From positions 1,116,001 to 1,180,000 of the forward strand of contig NZ_JQLO01000001.1 of NCBI RefSeq assembly GCF_000744255.1: 64,000 bases of DNA, written 5' to 3'. Below are positions 10,044 through 19,538 of the stretch, one piece after another (the first letter of the stretch is position 1; each line of letters starts with the position of its first letter). A program made the translations under genes and the position numbers. The notes below the pieces were generated by a model that saw only the letters and a list, made by a program, of their open reading frames with translations, was not told the DNA's origin and searched no databases. The DNA is from Carnobacterium divergens DSM 20623 (lineage in GTDB: Bacteria; Bacillota; Bacilli; Lactobacillales; Carnobacteriaceae).

Positions 10044-11794
10044 TAGTTCGTCCCTCCTTCCAGTTTTGCTTCTAATTGTTGTTTTTCATACATTTCTTTG
10101 TACCAACCATTTAATTGTATCAATTCACTATGATTGCCTCGTTCGACAATCTCTCCATCATCAATTACAATCACTTCCTCTGCATGCATCACACTACTAA
10201 TTCGATGAGCTGCAATAATAGTCGTTTGATCGCTTCGTTCTTTTTTTAGAGCTGACAAAATCGCTTCTTCTGTTTTAGCATCTACTGCGGATAAAGCATC
10301 ATCTAAAATTAAGAGTTCAGGATTTGTAATAAGCGCTCTTGCAATTGAAATACGTTGCTTTTGTCCACCAGATAATGAAACCCCACGTTCACCTACTAGA
10401 GTATCGTATCCTTCTGGCATTGCTAAAATATCTTCATGAATCGCTGTTAACTTCGCTGCCTTCACAACTTCCTCATCACTTAGCGTTGGATCAGCAAAAC
10501 GAATATTTTCTTTTATTGTAGTTGAAAACAAAAATTGATCTTGTGGTACATAACCAATCCCATGTAACAAAGCATTTAATGAATACTCACGAATATCGGC
10601 ATTCCCAAACTGAATTCTACCATTATATCCATCGTATTCTCTTAACAACAACTTAAAAATTGTTGTTTTACCTGCACCAGTTTTCCCAACAAGTCCAAGA
10701 GTGTTGCCTTTATCAATTTCAAAATGGAGATGATTCAAAGCTACTGAATCGTCATCTGGATAGTTGAATTTATCCACTTGATACTCAATTTTCCCATTGA
10801 CTGGTGTCGTGATTGCATCAGGATTTTCAATAATCTCAGAAGTTTCATTTAATAACTCCTGAACGCGGTCATAACTAGCGCTTCCTCGTTCTAAGATATT
10901 AAATAAGCGACCAATTGCAAACATCGGCCAAATCAGCATGGCAATGTAGCTGATGAAAGAAATCAATTGACCAATTGAGATCGTGCCGCTCATTACAAAA
11001 TTCCCACCTAGAACAATGGTTAGTACATAAGATATGCCCATAATAAATGTAATTGCTGGGTCAAATAACGAGTCGACTAAATAAACTTTTTTATTCTTGC
11101 CAACCACATTATCTGTCTGCTTTTTAAAATCGGCAACATCTTCTTGTTCTTGACCAAATGTTTTAATCACTTTAATGCCACTAATACTTTCCTGCGTCTT
11201 ATCATTCATACTAGAAAACGCCGCCTGAGCACTTCTAAAACGAACATGTAGCTTTTGTCCTAAGATACGTGAAGCTACGGCTAGGAGTGGTAAAGGAATC
11301 AATGCAATCAGTGTTAAGCGCCAATCAACAAATAATGCCATTGCAACAATTGTAGCGCCTCCTGTAATCATTGAATCGGCCAATGTTAAAATCCCACCAC
11401 CAGCTACCATTTGAATCGCAGATAAGTCATTCGTCGCATGTGCCATTAAATCTCCAGTACGATATTTTTGAAAAAAAACATGATCCATCTGTGTAAAATG
11501 TTTAAACAAATTCGTTCGTAAGGTTCGTTCTAATTTTGCGGCAGTTCCCCAAATGTTCACTCGCCAAATATACCGGAAAATATATTGTGCAATTGCTGCT
11601 GCTACTAAAATAATCAACCATTTTGTTAATGATTGAGCTGTCATTTTTCCAGCTGCGATTTCGTCAACAACCACCCCAATAATCCGAGGGGGAACCAATT
11701 GAACGATTGCCACTAAAATTAAAAAGAAAATCCCAATCATATATGATTTCTTTTCTTGTTTAAAAAACCAACCTAACTTTTTAAAGATTCCCAT
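10043..11794 (-). CDS. Heterodimeric ABC exporter subunit, degenerate-site half (LmrC-like)
   Basis: This is the first gene of the exporter pair. Of the 583 residues, the N-terminal 310 form a six-helix exporter domain. The ATPase domain has Walker A GKTGAGKTT and a canonical signature LSGGQKQR, but Walker B ends LILDDALSAVD, with Asp where the catalytic Glu should be. That substitution marks the TM287/LmrC-type subunit and complements the partner's odd signature, so the two must work as a heterodimer. It probably exports drugs or other amphiphiles, but no adjacent regulator gives a clue to the substrate. Confidence 0.92.
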   Translation of the reverse strand: MGIFKKLGWFFKQEKKSYMIGIFFLILVAIVQLVPPRIIGVVVDEIAAGKMTAQSLTKWLIILVAAAIAQYIFRYIWRVNIWGTAAKLERTLRTNLFKHFTQMDHVFFQKYRTGDLMAHATNDLSAIQMVAGGGILTLADSMITGGATIVAMALFVDWRLTLIALIPLPLLAVASRILGQKLHVRFRSAQAAFSSMNDKTQESISGIKVIKTFGQEQEDVADFKKQTDNVVGKNKKVYLVDSLFDPAITFIMGISYVLTIVLGGNFVMSGTISIGQLISFISYIAMLIWPMFAIGRLFNILERGSASYDRVQELLNETSEIIENPDAITTPVNGKIEYQVDKFNYPDDDSVALNHLHFEIDKGNTLGLVGKTGAGKTTIFKLLLREYDGYNGRIQFGNADIREYSLNALLHGIGYVPQDQFLFSTTIKENIRFADPTLSDEEVVKAAKLTAIHEDILAMPEGYDTLVGERGVSLSGGQKQRISIARALITNPELLILDDALSAVDAKTEEAILSALKKERSDQTTIIAAHRISSVMHAEEVIVIDDGEIVERGNHSELIQLNGWYKEMYEKQQLEAKLEGGTN

Positions 11795-11978
11795 TCGTTT
11801 CTTTCACCTACCTATTTCTTTTATTTCAAATTTAACTTAGAGAAGTGCTTACTCATTATAATACTATCTGCACTTTTTAGCTAAACACATTTAATTTGTG
11901 GTTTATTGCAATAAAAAAACGAACAGAAAACCTCTGCCCGTTTGAAAGAATCCATAGACTCCAAAAAAAATTTAGAGT

Positions 11979-12221
11979 TTATTTTTTCTTATTCGCTTTT
12001 TCTTGTTGAACTTGCATAGAGGCCATCATCTGCTTAATTTTCTTTTCAGACGGTTTTTGACCCATTTGCATCATCAACATACGTAGCATATCCTCATTAA
12101 CGGGAGGATTCTTTTTAAAGTAATCCATCATATAGTTTCTTGCGATAAAATACCCACCAACTAAACCTGCAATTAAAGCAAGTACAATTAATAAAATAGC
12201 GATTCCGATTGACATTTCCAT
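11979..12221 (-). CDS. yneF: YneF family small membrane protein (UPF0154)
   Basis: This is a small protein with one N-terminal membrane helix (residues 5-27), then the family-typical [19 protein letters not shown] block and a basic tail. The function of YneF is not established. The start is ambiguous. ATG 12221 is only 3 nt from the AAAGGAG site, while ATG 12215 has a 9-nt spacing and may be the true start (78 residues). In Bacillus and relatives yneF follows tkt; here about 3 kb of accessory DNA separates them. Confidence 0.88.
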   Translation of the reverse strand: MEMSIGIAILLIVLALIAGLVGGYFIARNYMMDYFKKNPPVNEDMLRMLMMQMGQKPSEKKIKQMMASMQVQQEKANKKK

Positions 12222-12686
12222 TCACTCCTTTCGAGACTTCTCATTTATCAATTGTACTAGATTATTTGGTAAAAATAAATAGATACTGACTATTATTTCA
12301 AAAAAATATGATTTTATGCAACATTAAGTAGAAAATTGAGTTGTTAGAGAACTTAAAGATGGAAAAACAACAAAATAAACCTACTAACAGTTATGGTTGT
12401 CATTAGGTTCATTTCACTTTACTGTGTATCTCTCTAAACTTTTATTTTATATCTAAAATTCTTTACATAATTCCCAATTAACCCCCGTCCCCCAACCGAT
12501 TCCCAGCCAAAGATTGTGAAAAGCAATTGGTCTATTTAAAAACGTTGAGAAATAAAGCTTTAGGGACAGGCGTTTCTTGTAAAAATTCGCAAATATTTTC
12601 TTAATTAAATAACTTTAAGATTGTAGATTAATTTTTATTGAACTAATAAATTTAATAGATTATTTTTTTCTAGTCTATTTTGAAGT
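12222..12686. other. 465-bp spacer with a GC-rich block, no supported gene
   Basis: This is AT-rich DNA downstream of the type VII cassette. It contains a sharply GC-rich stretch (about 12482-12508, with runs of five C) and two short dyads: ttaagt...acttaa (from 12325 on) and aaccta...taggtt (12378-12410 area). Open frames through the GC block on the minus strand have no start codon or ribosome-binding site. It could be a small RNA, an interspersed repeat or a decayed immunity/toxin remnant. I cannot choose between these. Confidence 0.35.
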
Positions 12687-13016
12687 TCATTCATTTTCTA
12701 AATCAATGTGTTCATCCTCTTTTGTTGCTAGCGGTGCAAGTTTTCCCATCATAATGCGAATTATGTCATGAAGTTGGTCATATTGCCACTCGATATCACA
12801 TAACGATGAGTGGAGAAGAACAATATTTTTAACAACTTTTTCTCTTTTATCTTCTTTTAAATGCTGTAGTCTTTTTTCTAAGACCTCTTCTAAATCTTTG
12901 ATTTCGGAAATGTTTTCTGTTTCTTCTTTGATTATGTTTGGATCAATCAATGTATTATCAAACTCTTCGTTTAATTCCAGCAATGTATTAAATATCTTAT
13001 CTATTTGTTTTTCCAT
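12687..13016 (-). CDS. Putative immunity protein for the LXG toxin
   Basis: This acidic, mainly helical protein of 109 residues has no signal peptide or membrane helix. It lies 13 nt after the toxin's stop, the usual place for the cognate immunity gene in LXG operons. The ATG at 13016 is chosen because an AAGAAGGAGAT site lies just upstream. An upstream in-frame start at 13073 would fall inside the toxin gene and has no site of its own. I recognise no family. The role as immunity protein is inferred from position, and it would neutralise the toxin domain in the cytoplasm. Confidence 0.65.
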   Translation of the reverse strand: MEKQIDKIFNTLLELNEEFDNTLIDPNIIKEETENISEIKDLEEVLEKRLQHLKEDKREKVVKNIVLLHSSLCDIEWQYDQLHDIIRIMMGKLAPLATKEDEHIDLENE

Positions 13017-13029
13017 ATTAATCTCCTTC

Positions 13030-14388
13030 TTATCGTAAAAATCTTCCTTCGGCACTTGCAGTTTTAGCCGCATTTATACTGCCATCTAAATTTAAAACAT
13101 ACTTAAATTTCCCCTGCTTATTAAATACTTCAAGATGATCTTTATGCAGCCCATCTAAATAAAATTGATCGCCTTTATTCAATCCAGGTATTTTCGTTTT
13201 TTCAGTGACTGTATAGACACTTTGCCCATCTACCGTTTTACTTGTCTTGTTACTACAATCTTTCAGTTTTTTTCCAAATTTACTCTTAAAGAATTCACTC
13301 ATGTTACCTACTGGTTGGACTCTTCCGCCACCAGAACTTTGCATTTGCTGAATGTTATCCATGCCGTTCTGAATCGCGTTACTGAACACAAGCCCACCGT
13401 GAGCCAGTGCGCCAGCTCCAACTGTGGCTCCAGCTCCAGCAATTGCTCCAGCTCCAGGTGCAAGAGCTCCACCACTCATAACAGTTGCTCCAGCTATTCC
13501 TTGAAGACCTTTAATCGCCATATTAGCGCCTTGATACATTTCAGTAAGTGATTGAATTCCTGTTAATCCTGTTCCAAATAGCTTTCCATAGTGATAATTT
13601 TGATTGTTTTGAAACTTTTGATTTACTTTTTTGGCTTTTTCTCCAGTATTATTTTCAACAACTGCAATTCCAGCACCTTGTAAAAAGTCTAGTGCTCCAG
13701 TCATTGTTTTTTTCCACCAGGGAACTTTTGCTTTTTTCTTCTTCGGTTTATCTTTTTTAGCTTGTTCTTTCAGACGTTCCTCCCAAGCTTGATCAATTGC
13801 TTGCGCCCATTCCATGTTTAACCCAGTTGTCGAAAAGGTTCCTGTAGTTCCATTCCAGGCTTTTCCTTCCGCAATCATTGTAACACCCGTTTCTAAGTTC
13901 TGTAACTGTTGTTCTAAGTCATCAAAAATAGAAACAGATGTGTGATTGAATTCTCTCAATTTATCTAATTTTTTTGCTGTTTTTTCTTTAGCATTCTGCA
14001 AATTATCAACAATATTTTGAGTGAAAACCTTTGGAATCGCAATCTAATCTAAGGCACTAGACATGGAATCTAAGCGTGAAATTTGAGAAATTAAAACGTC
14101 TTCTTGTAGGCTATTGGCGTCCACGTTGGATTTGTAGTCGCTGATAAACTGCTGATTGGCACGAATTGCTGTTTCGCAAACTAGAATAAAGCCTCGTGTT
14201 GCTGGGAGATAAGCCGTTTGGAAATAACCTTTCGCAGAATCATATGTATTTCCCTTCAGGGAAGGTTCTAAGATGATTTTACTTAAAGCCGTTTGGACGT
14301 GTGTCATGCCACTAATCACGCTGTTGCAGTAGCTTTTAATGGCCTTCGTTTGTGTGTTCATTTCGCCGACAAACAGATTAATGCTCAT
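13030..14388 (-). pseudogene. LXG-domain type VII-secreted toxin, interrupted by an in-frame TAG
   Basis: This is a polymorphic toxin gene of 453 codons with TAG at codon 115 (14044-14046). The frame stays open and homologous in style on both sides: the LXG helical domain runs to about residue 200 across the stop. A KKKKAK linker follows, then a Gly/Ala-rich hydrophobic stretch (about 285-330) and a roughly 90-residue toxin domain. The start at ATG 14388 has GAGGAG 7 nt upstream and gives the typical MSINLF beginning. The C-terminus (YLDGLHKDHLEVF, LDGSI, EGR) resembles the colicin E3-type rRNase domain. Without readthrough only a 114-residue LXG fragment is made. The TTG at 14001 has no ribosome-binding site. 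Confidence 0.75.
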
Positions 14389-14740
14389 GTGTTTGCTCCT
14401 CACGGCTCAGATTCAATTTTTGATAATAGAGTTCATCTTCTTTATCCATAAGAGCATGTTTTTTCTTTTGTAACTTCTCGTAATCATCTTCGCTTTCATA
14501 GAGATATCCTTGTTGCTGATACACCGTTTCTTGTTGTAAGTCTGCGATTTGGACACTCATTTCGCCCTCTTGCCAGGTCGCGCGCATTTCATTAAAAAGC
14601 TGTTGGATCTTTTGAAAAATAGACTGGACGTCTTCTGTATTTCGCTCCAGCTTGTGGAGAGACGTTTCTGCCTTGTAGCGAGCTTCCGTTACAACCTTTA
14701 ATTGTTCTTGTAGCCCTTCAATAGTTGGTTGTTGTTCCAA
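14378..14740 (-). CDS. DUF3958-like LXG-operon accessory protein
   Basis: This 120-residue, highly charged, coiled-coil protein resembles the small helical partners (DUF3958 type) encoded just before LXG toxins in Listeria and Enterococcus. There they are thought to act as targeting chaperones by binding the LXG helix bundle. It starts at TTG 14740, because GGAGG lies 8 nt upstream; the nearby ATG is out of frame. Its last codons overlap the LXG toxin start by 11 nt, implying coupled translation. The family assignment is by pattern and context. Confidence 0.65.
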   Translation of the reverse strand: MEQQPTIEGLQEQLKVVTEARYKAETSLHKLERNTEDVQSIFQKIQQLFNEMRATWQEGEMSVQIADLQQETVYQQQGYLYESEDDYEKLQKKKHALMDKEDELYYQKLNLSREEQTHEH

Positions 14741-14758
14741 TTCTCATTCCTCCAAACC

Positions 14759-15037
14759 TTAGTTTAAGTTTAATAAGGATTTTTCTAGTTTTTGATCCAT
14801 CGCTTCAAAATCCGTCGCAACACTTTGAATATTTTGACTGTCGCGTTGTAAGGCACCTAGAAAGCTCGTCAACAATGATTGAGATTGATCAATCGTCAGA
14901 CTTGCTTTTTGGTTTCCAGATACGGTCGTAGCTGAAGCTTTTGAAATTGAACTAGAGTGAGAGAAGGCTTGTGTTGCATTACTTAATTCTGTAGCTAAAG
15001 AACTTGCTTGATTAAAATTACTTTGGACTACTCCCAT
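14759..15037 (-). CDS. WXG100-like type VII secretion effector/partner (TIGR04197 type)
   Basis: This 92-residue all-helical protein is rich in Ser, Ala and Gln, with no Trp-X-Gly. It matches the SACOL2603/TIGR04197 group of small WXG100-like proteins found first in LXG toxin operons. It has no signal peptide, as expected for an Esx substrate or partner. A strong AAAGGGGA site precedes the ATG. It is first in the four-gene cassette 15037-12687. No essB, essC or yukD machinery is in the window, so the cassette relies on a secretion system encoded elsewhere. Confidence 0.7.
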   Translation of the reverse strand: MGVVQSNFNQASSLATELSNATQAFSHSSSISKASATTVSGNQKASLTIDQSQSLLTSFLGALQRDSQNIQSVATDFEAMDQKLEKSLLNLN

Positions 15038-15240
15038 TTTAAAATCCCCTTTAGTTTAATAATAGCGCATTTGATTTTTAAAATACAGATGTTCTTTATT
15101 ATTAAACCATAACTTCAAGAAAATTAAAATAGCGATCGTGATTTTAATTTAGAATCATGTACTTCAATAGTAAAAAAAATACTTAACTTCCTTTACTTTT
15201 AATTCGTTTTAAACGAATCGCTTTTTAGTCCATTTACTAA

Positions 15241-15294
15241 GAAAACATCATCTATTGAACTCACTATCTACTCGAGTCCAATAAATGATGTTTT
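15241..15294. terminator. Hairpin terminator after tkt
   Basis: A 21-bp imperfect inverted repeat pairs the aaaacatcat arm (15241-15261) with atgatgtttt (15274-15294), with two mismatches, immediately downstream of tkt. The 15038-15240 spacer beyond it is AT-rich with no convincing promoter elements visible. Confidence 0.7.
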
Positions 15295-15298
15295 ATGT

Positions 15299-17290
15299 TT
15301 ATAACTGGTTAAATGTATTTACGACGTTTTCAACTGTAAATCCATATTGTTCGATAACTGTATTTCCAGGTGCACTTGCACCATATTTATCAATGCCTAG
15401 CATTACGCCATCAAGTCCAACGTAACGTTCCCAACCAAAGGTTGCGCCCATTTCAATTGACATACGTTTTCTAACTGCTTTTGGCAAGACACTCTCTTTG
15501 TATGCTGCATCTTGTTTTTCAAATAAATCAAAACTTGGTAACGATACTACTGAAACGTCTTTGCCTTGTTTTTTCAATTCTTTTTGTGCTTCGATTGCTA
15601 AGGCAACTTCAGAACCTGTTGCTATTAGAATTCCAGTTGGTTGATCACCATCTTGTGGAGAAATTACGTAACCGCCTTTAGCAACGTTTTTACGTGCGTT
15701 TTCTTTTGTTCCAGGCAAGACAGGTAAGTTTTGGCGAGTCAAGACTAATACTGTTGGGTGGTCAGTTGAGGTAATTGCTTGTTCCCAAGCAGCAACCACT
15801 TCATTTCCATCAGCTGGACGAATTACAGACAAGTTTGGCATACCGCGTAAGCTAGATAGTTGCTCTACTGGTTCATGAGTCGGACCATCTTCTCCTACAG
15901 CGATTGAATCATGTGTAAACACATACGTTACAGGTGCTTTTGAAATAGCCGCTAAACGAATTGCTGCACGTAAATAATCTGTAAATACAAAGAATGTTCC
16001 GCCATAAGTTTTTGAACCACCGTGTAATGAAATTCCGTTCATTGCAGCTGACATTCCAAATTCACGAACACCGTACCAAATGTTGCGTCCTTCATATTGA
16101 CCTGGTTCAAAATCTTTTTCACCAGCAACCATTGTATTGTTTGAAGCAGATAAATCTGCAGATCCACCCCAGAAAAATGGAATAGCTTTTGACAATGCTT
16201 GAATGGTTTCACTACCTGTCACACGAGAAGCAGCACTTTCGCCTTCTTCGTAAACTGGTAATTCTTTATCCCAATCAGTTGGTAAGTTCCCAGACATTGC
16301 TAATTCAAATTGAGCAGCTAATTCTGGATATTCAGCTTTATATGAAGCGAACAATTCATTCCATTCACTTTCTGATTTAGCTCCTTGATCAATCATTGTT
16401 TCTTTAAAACGTGTAGCTACTTCATTTGGAACAGTGAACGCTGGATAATCCCAACCGTAAGCTTTTTTAGTCGCTTCGATTCCATCCATTCCAAGTGGTG
16501 CGCCGTGAACTTTAGATGTTCCTTCATTTGGAGCACCAAAGCCAATCACTGTTTTTACTTCAATTAAAGTTGGTTTTTTAGTTTCTGCTTTTGCTGCTTC
16601 AATCGCTTTTTCGATTTCAGCTAGATCATTTCCATCTTTAACTAAAATATGTTGCCAATTATACGCTTCAAAACGTTTGCCTACATTTTCAGTAAAAGCT
16701 TTTGAAGTAGGACCATCTAATGAAATATCATTTGAATCATATAATACCACAAGTTTGCCTAGCTCTAAATGACCTGCTAAACTTGCTGCTTCAGCTGATA
16801 CGCCTTCCATTAAATCTCCATCACCACATAAAGCATAGGTATAATGATCAACGATTTGATGATTTTCCTTATTATACGTTGCCGCTAGATGAGCTTCTGC
16901 CATTGCCATTCCGACACTATTTGCAATTCCTTGTCCAAGAGGACCTGTTGTTGCTTCAACACCATCTGTATGATGTACTTCTGGATGACCAGGGGTTAAG
17001 CTATCCCATTGACGGAAATTTTTCAAATCCTCCATTGATAGTTTGTAACCTGATAAATGTAACAAACTATATAATAGCATTGAACCGTGTCCTGCTGAAA
17101 GTACAAAGCGATCGCGATTTACCCATGATGAGTTGCTTGGGTTTACGTTTAAATGTTTTGTCCATAGCGTGTACGCCATTGGAGCAGCCCCCATTGGTAA
17201 ACCTGGGTGTCCTGAGTTTGCTTTTTGAATCGCATCCATACTTAGTGTTCTAATCGTGTTTACTGCAAGTTGGTCAGTTGTATCGAACAA
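15299..17290 (-). CDS. tkt: Transketolase
   Basis: This thiamine-diphosphate enzyme of the pentose phosphate pathway transfers two-carbon units between sugar phosphates. At 663 residues it is normal length. The N-terminal domain shows [13 protein letters not shown] and the ThDP-binding [13 protein letters not shown] near residue 155. The middle domain shows [16 protein letters not shown] near residue 460, and a C-terminal domain follows. It sits downstream of lexA and ynzC in the arrangement conserved in Bacillus (lexA-yneA/B-ynzC-tkt). The many plus-strand open frames inside are shadows. Confidence 0.97.
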   Translation of the reverse strand: MFDTTDQLAVNTIRTLSMDAIQKANSGHPGLPMGAAPMAYTLWTKHLNVNPSNSSWVNRDRFVLSAGHGSMLLYSLLHLSGYKLSMEDLKNFRQWDSLTPGHPEVHHTDGVEATTGPLGQGIANSVGMAMAEAHLAATYNKENHQIVDHYTYALCGDGDLMEGVSAEAASLAGHLELGKLVVLYDSNDISLDGPTSKAFTENVGKRFEAYNWQHILVKDGNDLAEIEKAIEAAKAETKKPTLIEVKTVIGFGAPNEGTSKVHGAPLGMDGIEATKKAYGWDYPAFTVPNEVATRFKETMIDQGAKSESEWNELFASYKAEYPELAAQFELAMSGNLPTDWDKELPVYEEGESAASRVTGSETIQALSKAIPFFWGGSADLSASNNTMVAGEKDFEPGQYEGRNIWYGVREFGMSAAMNGISLHGGSKTYGGTFFVFTDYLRAAIRLAAISKAPVTYVFTHDSIAVGEDGPTHEPVEQLSSLRGMPNLSVIRPADGNEVVAAWEQAITSTDHPTVLVLTRQNLPVLPGTKENARKNVAKGGYVISPQDGDQPTGILIATGSEVALAIEAQKELKKQGKDVSVVSLPSFDLFEKQDAAYKESVLPKAVRKRMSIEMGATFGWERYVGLDGVMLGIDKYGASAPGNTVIEQYGFTVENVVNTFNQL

Positions 17291-17449
17291 TTAAATCATC
17301 CTTTCAGTTTTAATATCTCTATTTTACTGTTTTAAATCGTTTTACGCAACGCTTTCATAGAATTATTGTATTTATTTTAACGATTAAACGCCAAATTTTA
17401 ACAATTGATAAAGCGTTTTCTACTTATATGTCTCATTTCCTTCTTATTT

Positions 17450-17689
17450 TTAGCGGTCGTGTAATCCTTTTTCTTTTTGAATTTGCTTTAACTTTTCAGG
17501 AGTAACGTCTGTCCCATCATTGTCGACAACTTTCATTCCTTCGATATGATTTCTCATTCCACCGCGGAAAGCTTGTAAATATTCTTCTCTTAATTCTTTT
17601 TGTTCTTGTTGCTCTGATAAGCTGAGGGTTTCGCTCTTAGACTTATTGGCTAGCTCGTTAATTCGGGCTATTTTTTCTTTAGATAGCAT
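17450..17689 (-). CDS. ynzC: DUF896/YnzC family protein (UPF0291)
   Basis: This small helical cytoplasmic protein of 79 residues has the family pattern: a start of the [16 protein letters not shown] type, then [10 protein letters not shown] and a C-terminal [10 protein letters not shown] stretch. B. subtilis YnzC belongs to the LexA regulon and its function is not known. Here it is divergent from lexA with about 200 bp between, and the LexA box at 17825 lies in that shared region, so LexA may act on it too. That last point is inference. Confidence 0.9.
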   Translation of the reverse strand: MLSKEKIARINELANKSKSETLSLSEQQEQKELREEYLQAFRGGMRNHIEGMKVVDNDGTDVTPEKLKQIQKEKGLHDR

Positions 17690-17824
17690 TTAATTCACTC
17701 CATCTCGTTTCATTTGACCTCTTAACTATATCAAAAATTAAGCTGAAAATATATCCATTTGCCTAAAAATTAGTTTATTCTTACAAAGCTTTCAAGACAC
17801 TAGGAATAGAAATTTAATTTTTAC

Positions 17825-17864
17825 CGAACATCTGTTTGAATTCTGTGATTATTTATGGTATTCT
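17825..17864 (+). promoter_or_regulatory. lexA promoter with LexA (SOS) box
   Basis: The dyad CGAACATCTGTTTG (17825-17838) fits the Gram-positive LexA box CGAAC-N4-GTTYG. It abuts and overlaps a -35 TTGAAT (17836-17841), which is 17 bp from the -10 TATTCT (17859-17864). LexA bound here would block RNA polymerase, the usual lexA autoregulation. Confidence 0.85.
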
Positions 17865-17905
17865 ATAGTTAAGAAAATTGATAAAGAAACGAGGTGCATT
17901 TAATC

Positions 17906-18529
17906 ATGCGTAAAACTCCAGAATCTAGACAAATTGAAGTATTACAGTACATACATGAACAAGTTCAACTAAAAGGGTATCCCCCAACTGTTCGTGAGAT
18001 TGGTACTGCTGTATCTCTTTCTTCAACGTCAACGGTACATGGCCACTTATCACGTTTAGAAAAAAACGGCTTTATTCAACGAGATCCTAGTAAACCTCGT
18101 GCTATTGAGTTAACTGCACTTGGATTGTCTAAACTTGGTGTCCCAATGGATAAGATTCCCCTTCTAGGAACCGTTACAGCTGGTGAACCGATATTAGCAG
18201 TTGAAGAAGCCACTGATTATTTCCCACTACCTCCTCATCTGCAATATGCAAATGAAGCGTTGTTCATGCTAACTATTCGTGGTGAAAGTATGATCAATTG
18301 TGGAATTTTAGATGGCGATGCTGTAATTGTTCGCAAACAATCAAATGCTGATAATGGCGATATCGTGATTGCTATGACAAGTGAAGATGAAGCAACTTGT
18401 AAACGATTCTTCAAAGAAAAAGATCATTACCGCTTGCAACCTGAAAACGATGGAATGGATCCGATTATTCTTAGTGAAGTAACCATTCTTGGAAAAGTTG
18501 TTGGATTATACCGGAGTCACATTTTTTAA
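17906..18529 (+). CDS. lexA: LexA repressor
   Basis: This is the SOS-response repressor that cleaves itself when RecA filaments form. The N-terminal winged helix holds [10 protein letters not shown] and [18 protein letters not shown]. The Ala-Gly cleavage bond is in VTAGEPILA near residue 91. The catalytic Ser is in GESMINCG and the catalytic Lys in EATCKRF. I place the start at ATG 17906 (207 residues): the upstream in-frame GTG at 17894 is part of the GAGGTG ribosome-binding site, which lies 9 nt before the ATG. It is probably the regulator of the tail module at 53-61 kb as well. Confidence 0.96.
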   Translation: MRKTPESRQIEVLQYIHEQVQLKGYPPTVREIGTAVSLSSTSTVHGHLSRLEKNGFIQRDPSKPRAIELTALGLSKLGVPMDKIPLLGTVTAGEPILAVEEATDYFPLPPHLQYANEALFMLTIRGESMINCGILDGDAVIVRKQSNADNGDIVIAMTSEDEATCKRFFKEKDHYRLQPENDGMDPIILSEVTILGKVVGLYRSHIF

Positions 18530-18536
18530 GACTTTC

Positions 18537-18566
18537 AGAGTTTCCTTTATTAGGAAGCTCTTTTTT
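18537..18566 (+). terminator. lexA terminator
   Basis: A gag-t-ttcct / aggaa-g-ctc hairpin with a five-base loop (18538-18560) is followed by TTTTTT. Confidence 0.8.
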
Positions 18567-18652
18567 AATGCTTTTTAGTTGTCTCTACAAATAATTGTGC
18601 TAAACTTTGTATATAAGGCTTTTTTTATTCTCACATAAGGAGGTTAAGTGAA

Positions 18653-18952
18653 ATGGTTGCATTATTGTTTTATTGGTTTAGCTTATTGATTCAAGTTGCT
18701 TGGATTCTTTTAAGTGTTGGTCTTTCCGTTATGTACTTACGCAATAAAGAAAATGGAAATTTATGGGCATTTGCTGTTTTGAATATTCTTTCAATTATTT
18801 ATAGTGGCATTGTCATCTGGATTTATAACACTTGGGATTTCGGCATTCAAACATCTAATTGGTTTGCAATTATCGTTGGTATTTTAGTTGTTTTAACGAT
18901 TATCGAGTTTGTCCTAGGACGCTCTCCTAAAAATCCAAAATCAATCGCATAA
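18653..18952 (+). CDS. Small membrane protein with three predicted helices, unknown function
   Basis: This protein of 99 residues is mostly hydrophobic, with membrane segments at about 5-28, 38-57 and 68-90 and a short basic tail ending in SPKNPKSIA. A very strong AAGGAGGT site lies 8 nt before the ATG and a good terminator follows, so it is likely expressed alone. I recognise no family. Position between lexA and apt says nothing about the role. Confidence 0.65.
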   Translation: MVALLFYWFSLLIQVAWILLSVGLSVMYLRNKENGNLWAFAVLNILSIIYSGIVIWIYNTWDFGIQTSNWFAIIVGILVVLTIIEFVLGRSPKNPKSIA

Positions 18953-18956
18953 AAAG

Positions 18957-18996
18957 AATCCCCTTCAGGTTAGAATCAATCTAACTTGAGGGGGAT
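18957..18996. terminator. Bidirectional terminator between the 99-aa gene and apt
   Basis: A long stem pairs atccccctcaag-type arms (about 18957-18973 with 18979-18996) around the loop aatca. It has A-rich sequence to the left and TTTTTATTTT to the right, so it can serve both converging genes. Confidence 0.85.
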
Positions 18997-19003
18997 TTTT
19001 ATT

Positions 19004-19516
19004 TTAGTAGTCCATTAAAGTGAAGATATCGTATCCTTCAATTTGAGCACGACCATTTAAATCTGTTAATTCGATTAAGAAAGCTGTTCCTACAACAATT
19101 CCACCTAATTTTTCGATTAATTGAATCGTCGCTGCAATGGTTCCACCGGTTGCTAGTAAATCATCACAAACCATCACTTTTTGACCTGGTTTGATAGCGT
19201 CTTTGTGAATTTGTAAAACATCTGATCCATACTCTAAACCATAGCTAACTTCAACTGTTTCTCTTGGCAGTTTGCCTTTTTTGCGAGCAGGAGCAAAACC
19301 GATTCCTAATTCATAGGCCACTGGGCAGCCTACGATAAATCCGCGAGCTTCTGGTCCAACGATCATTTCAACGCCTTTGTCTTTTGCGTATTTTGCAATT
19401 TCGTTAGTTGCATAACGATAAGCTTCTCCGTCTGCCATTAAGGGTGAAATGTCACGGAAAATAATTCCTTTTTCAGGGAAGTCTTTTACATCTGCAATAT
19501 ATTGTTTTAAATCCAT
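19004..19516 (-). CDS. apt: Adenine phosphoribosyltransferase
   Basis: This purine salvage enzyme turns adenine and PRPP into AMP. At 170 residues it has the family length. It starts [18 protein letters not shown] and has the PRPP-binding loop [13 protein letters not shown] near residue 120 and EARGFIVG near residue 57. It follows recJ by 22 nt on the same strand, the order known from Bacillus and other Firmicutes. Confidence 0.97.
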   Translation of the reverse strand: MDLKQYIADVKDFPEKGIIFRDISPLMADGEAYRYATNEIAKYAKDKGVEMIVGPEARGFIVGCPVAYELGIGFAPARKKGKLPRETVEVSYGLEYGSDVLQIHKDAIKPGQKVMVCDDLLATGGTIAATIQLIEKLGGIVVGTAFLIELTDLNGRAQIEGYDIFTLMDY

Positions 19517-19538
19517 CTATAAATCCTCCATTCAAATT

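Noticed and set aside
13165-13760. Plus-strand open frames opposite the toxin gene
   Set aside because: They have no start signals and are low-complexity mirror frames of the Gly/Ala-rich and Lys-rich toxin segments.
13030-14001. Separate 323-residue protein starting at TTG 14001
   Set aside because: There is no ribosome-binding site, and the frame continues the upstream LXG domain across a single TAG. It is better read as one interrupted gene.
15481-17253. Series of plus-strand open frames inside tkt
   Set aside because: They are shadows of the highly conserved transketolase frame, with Leu/His-rich composition and no ribosome-binding sites.
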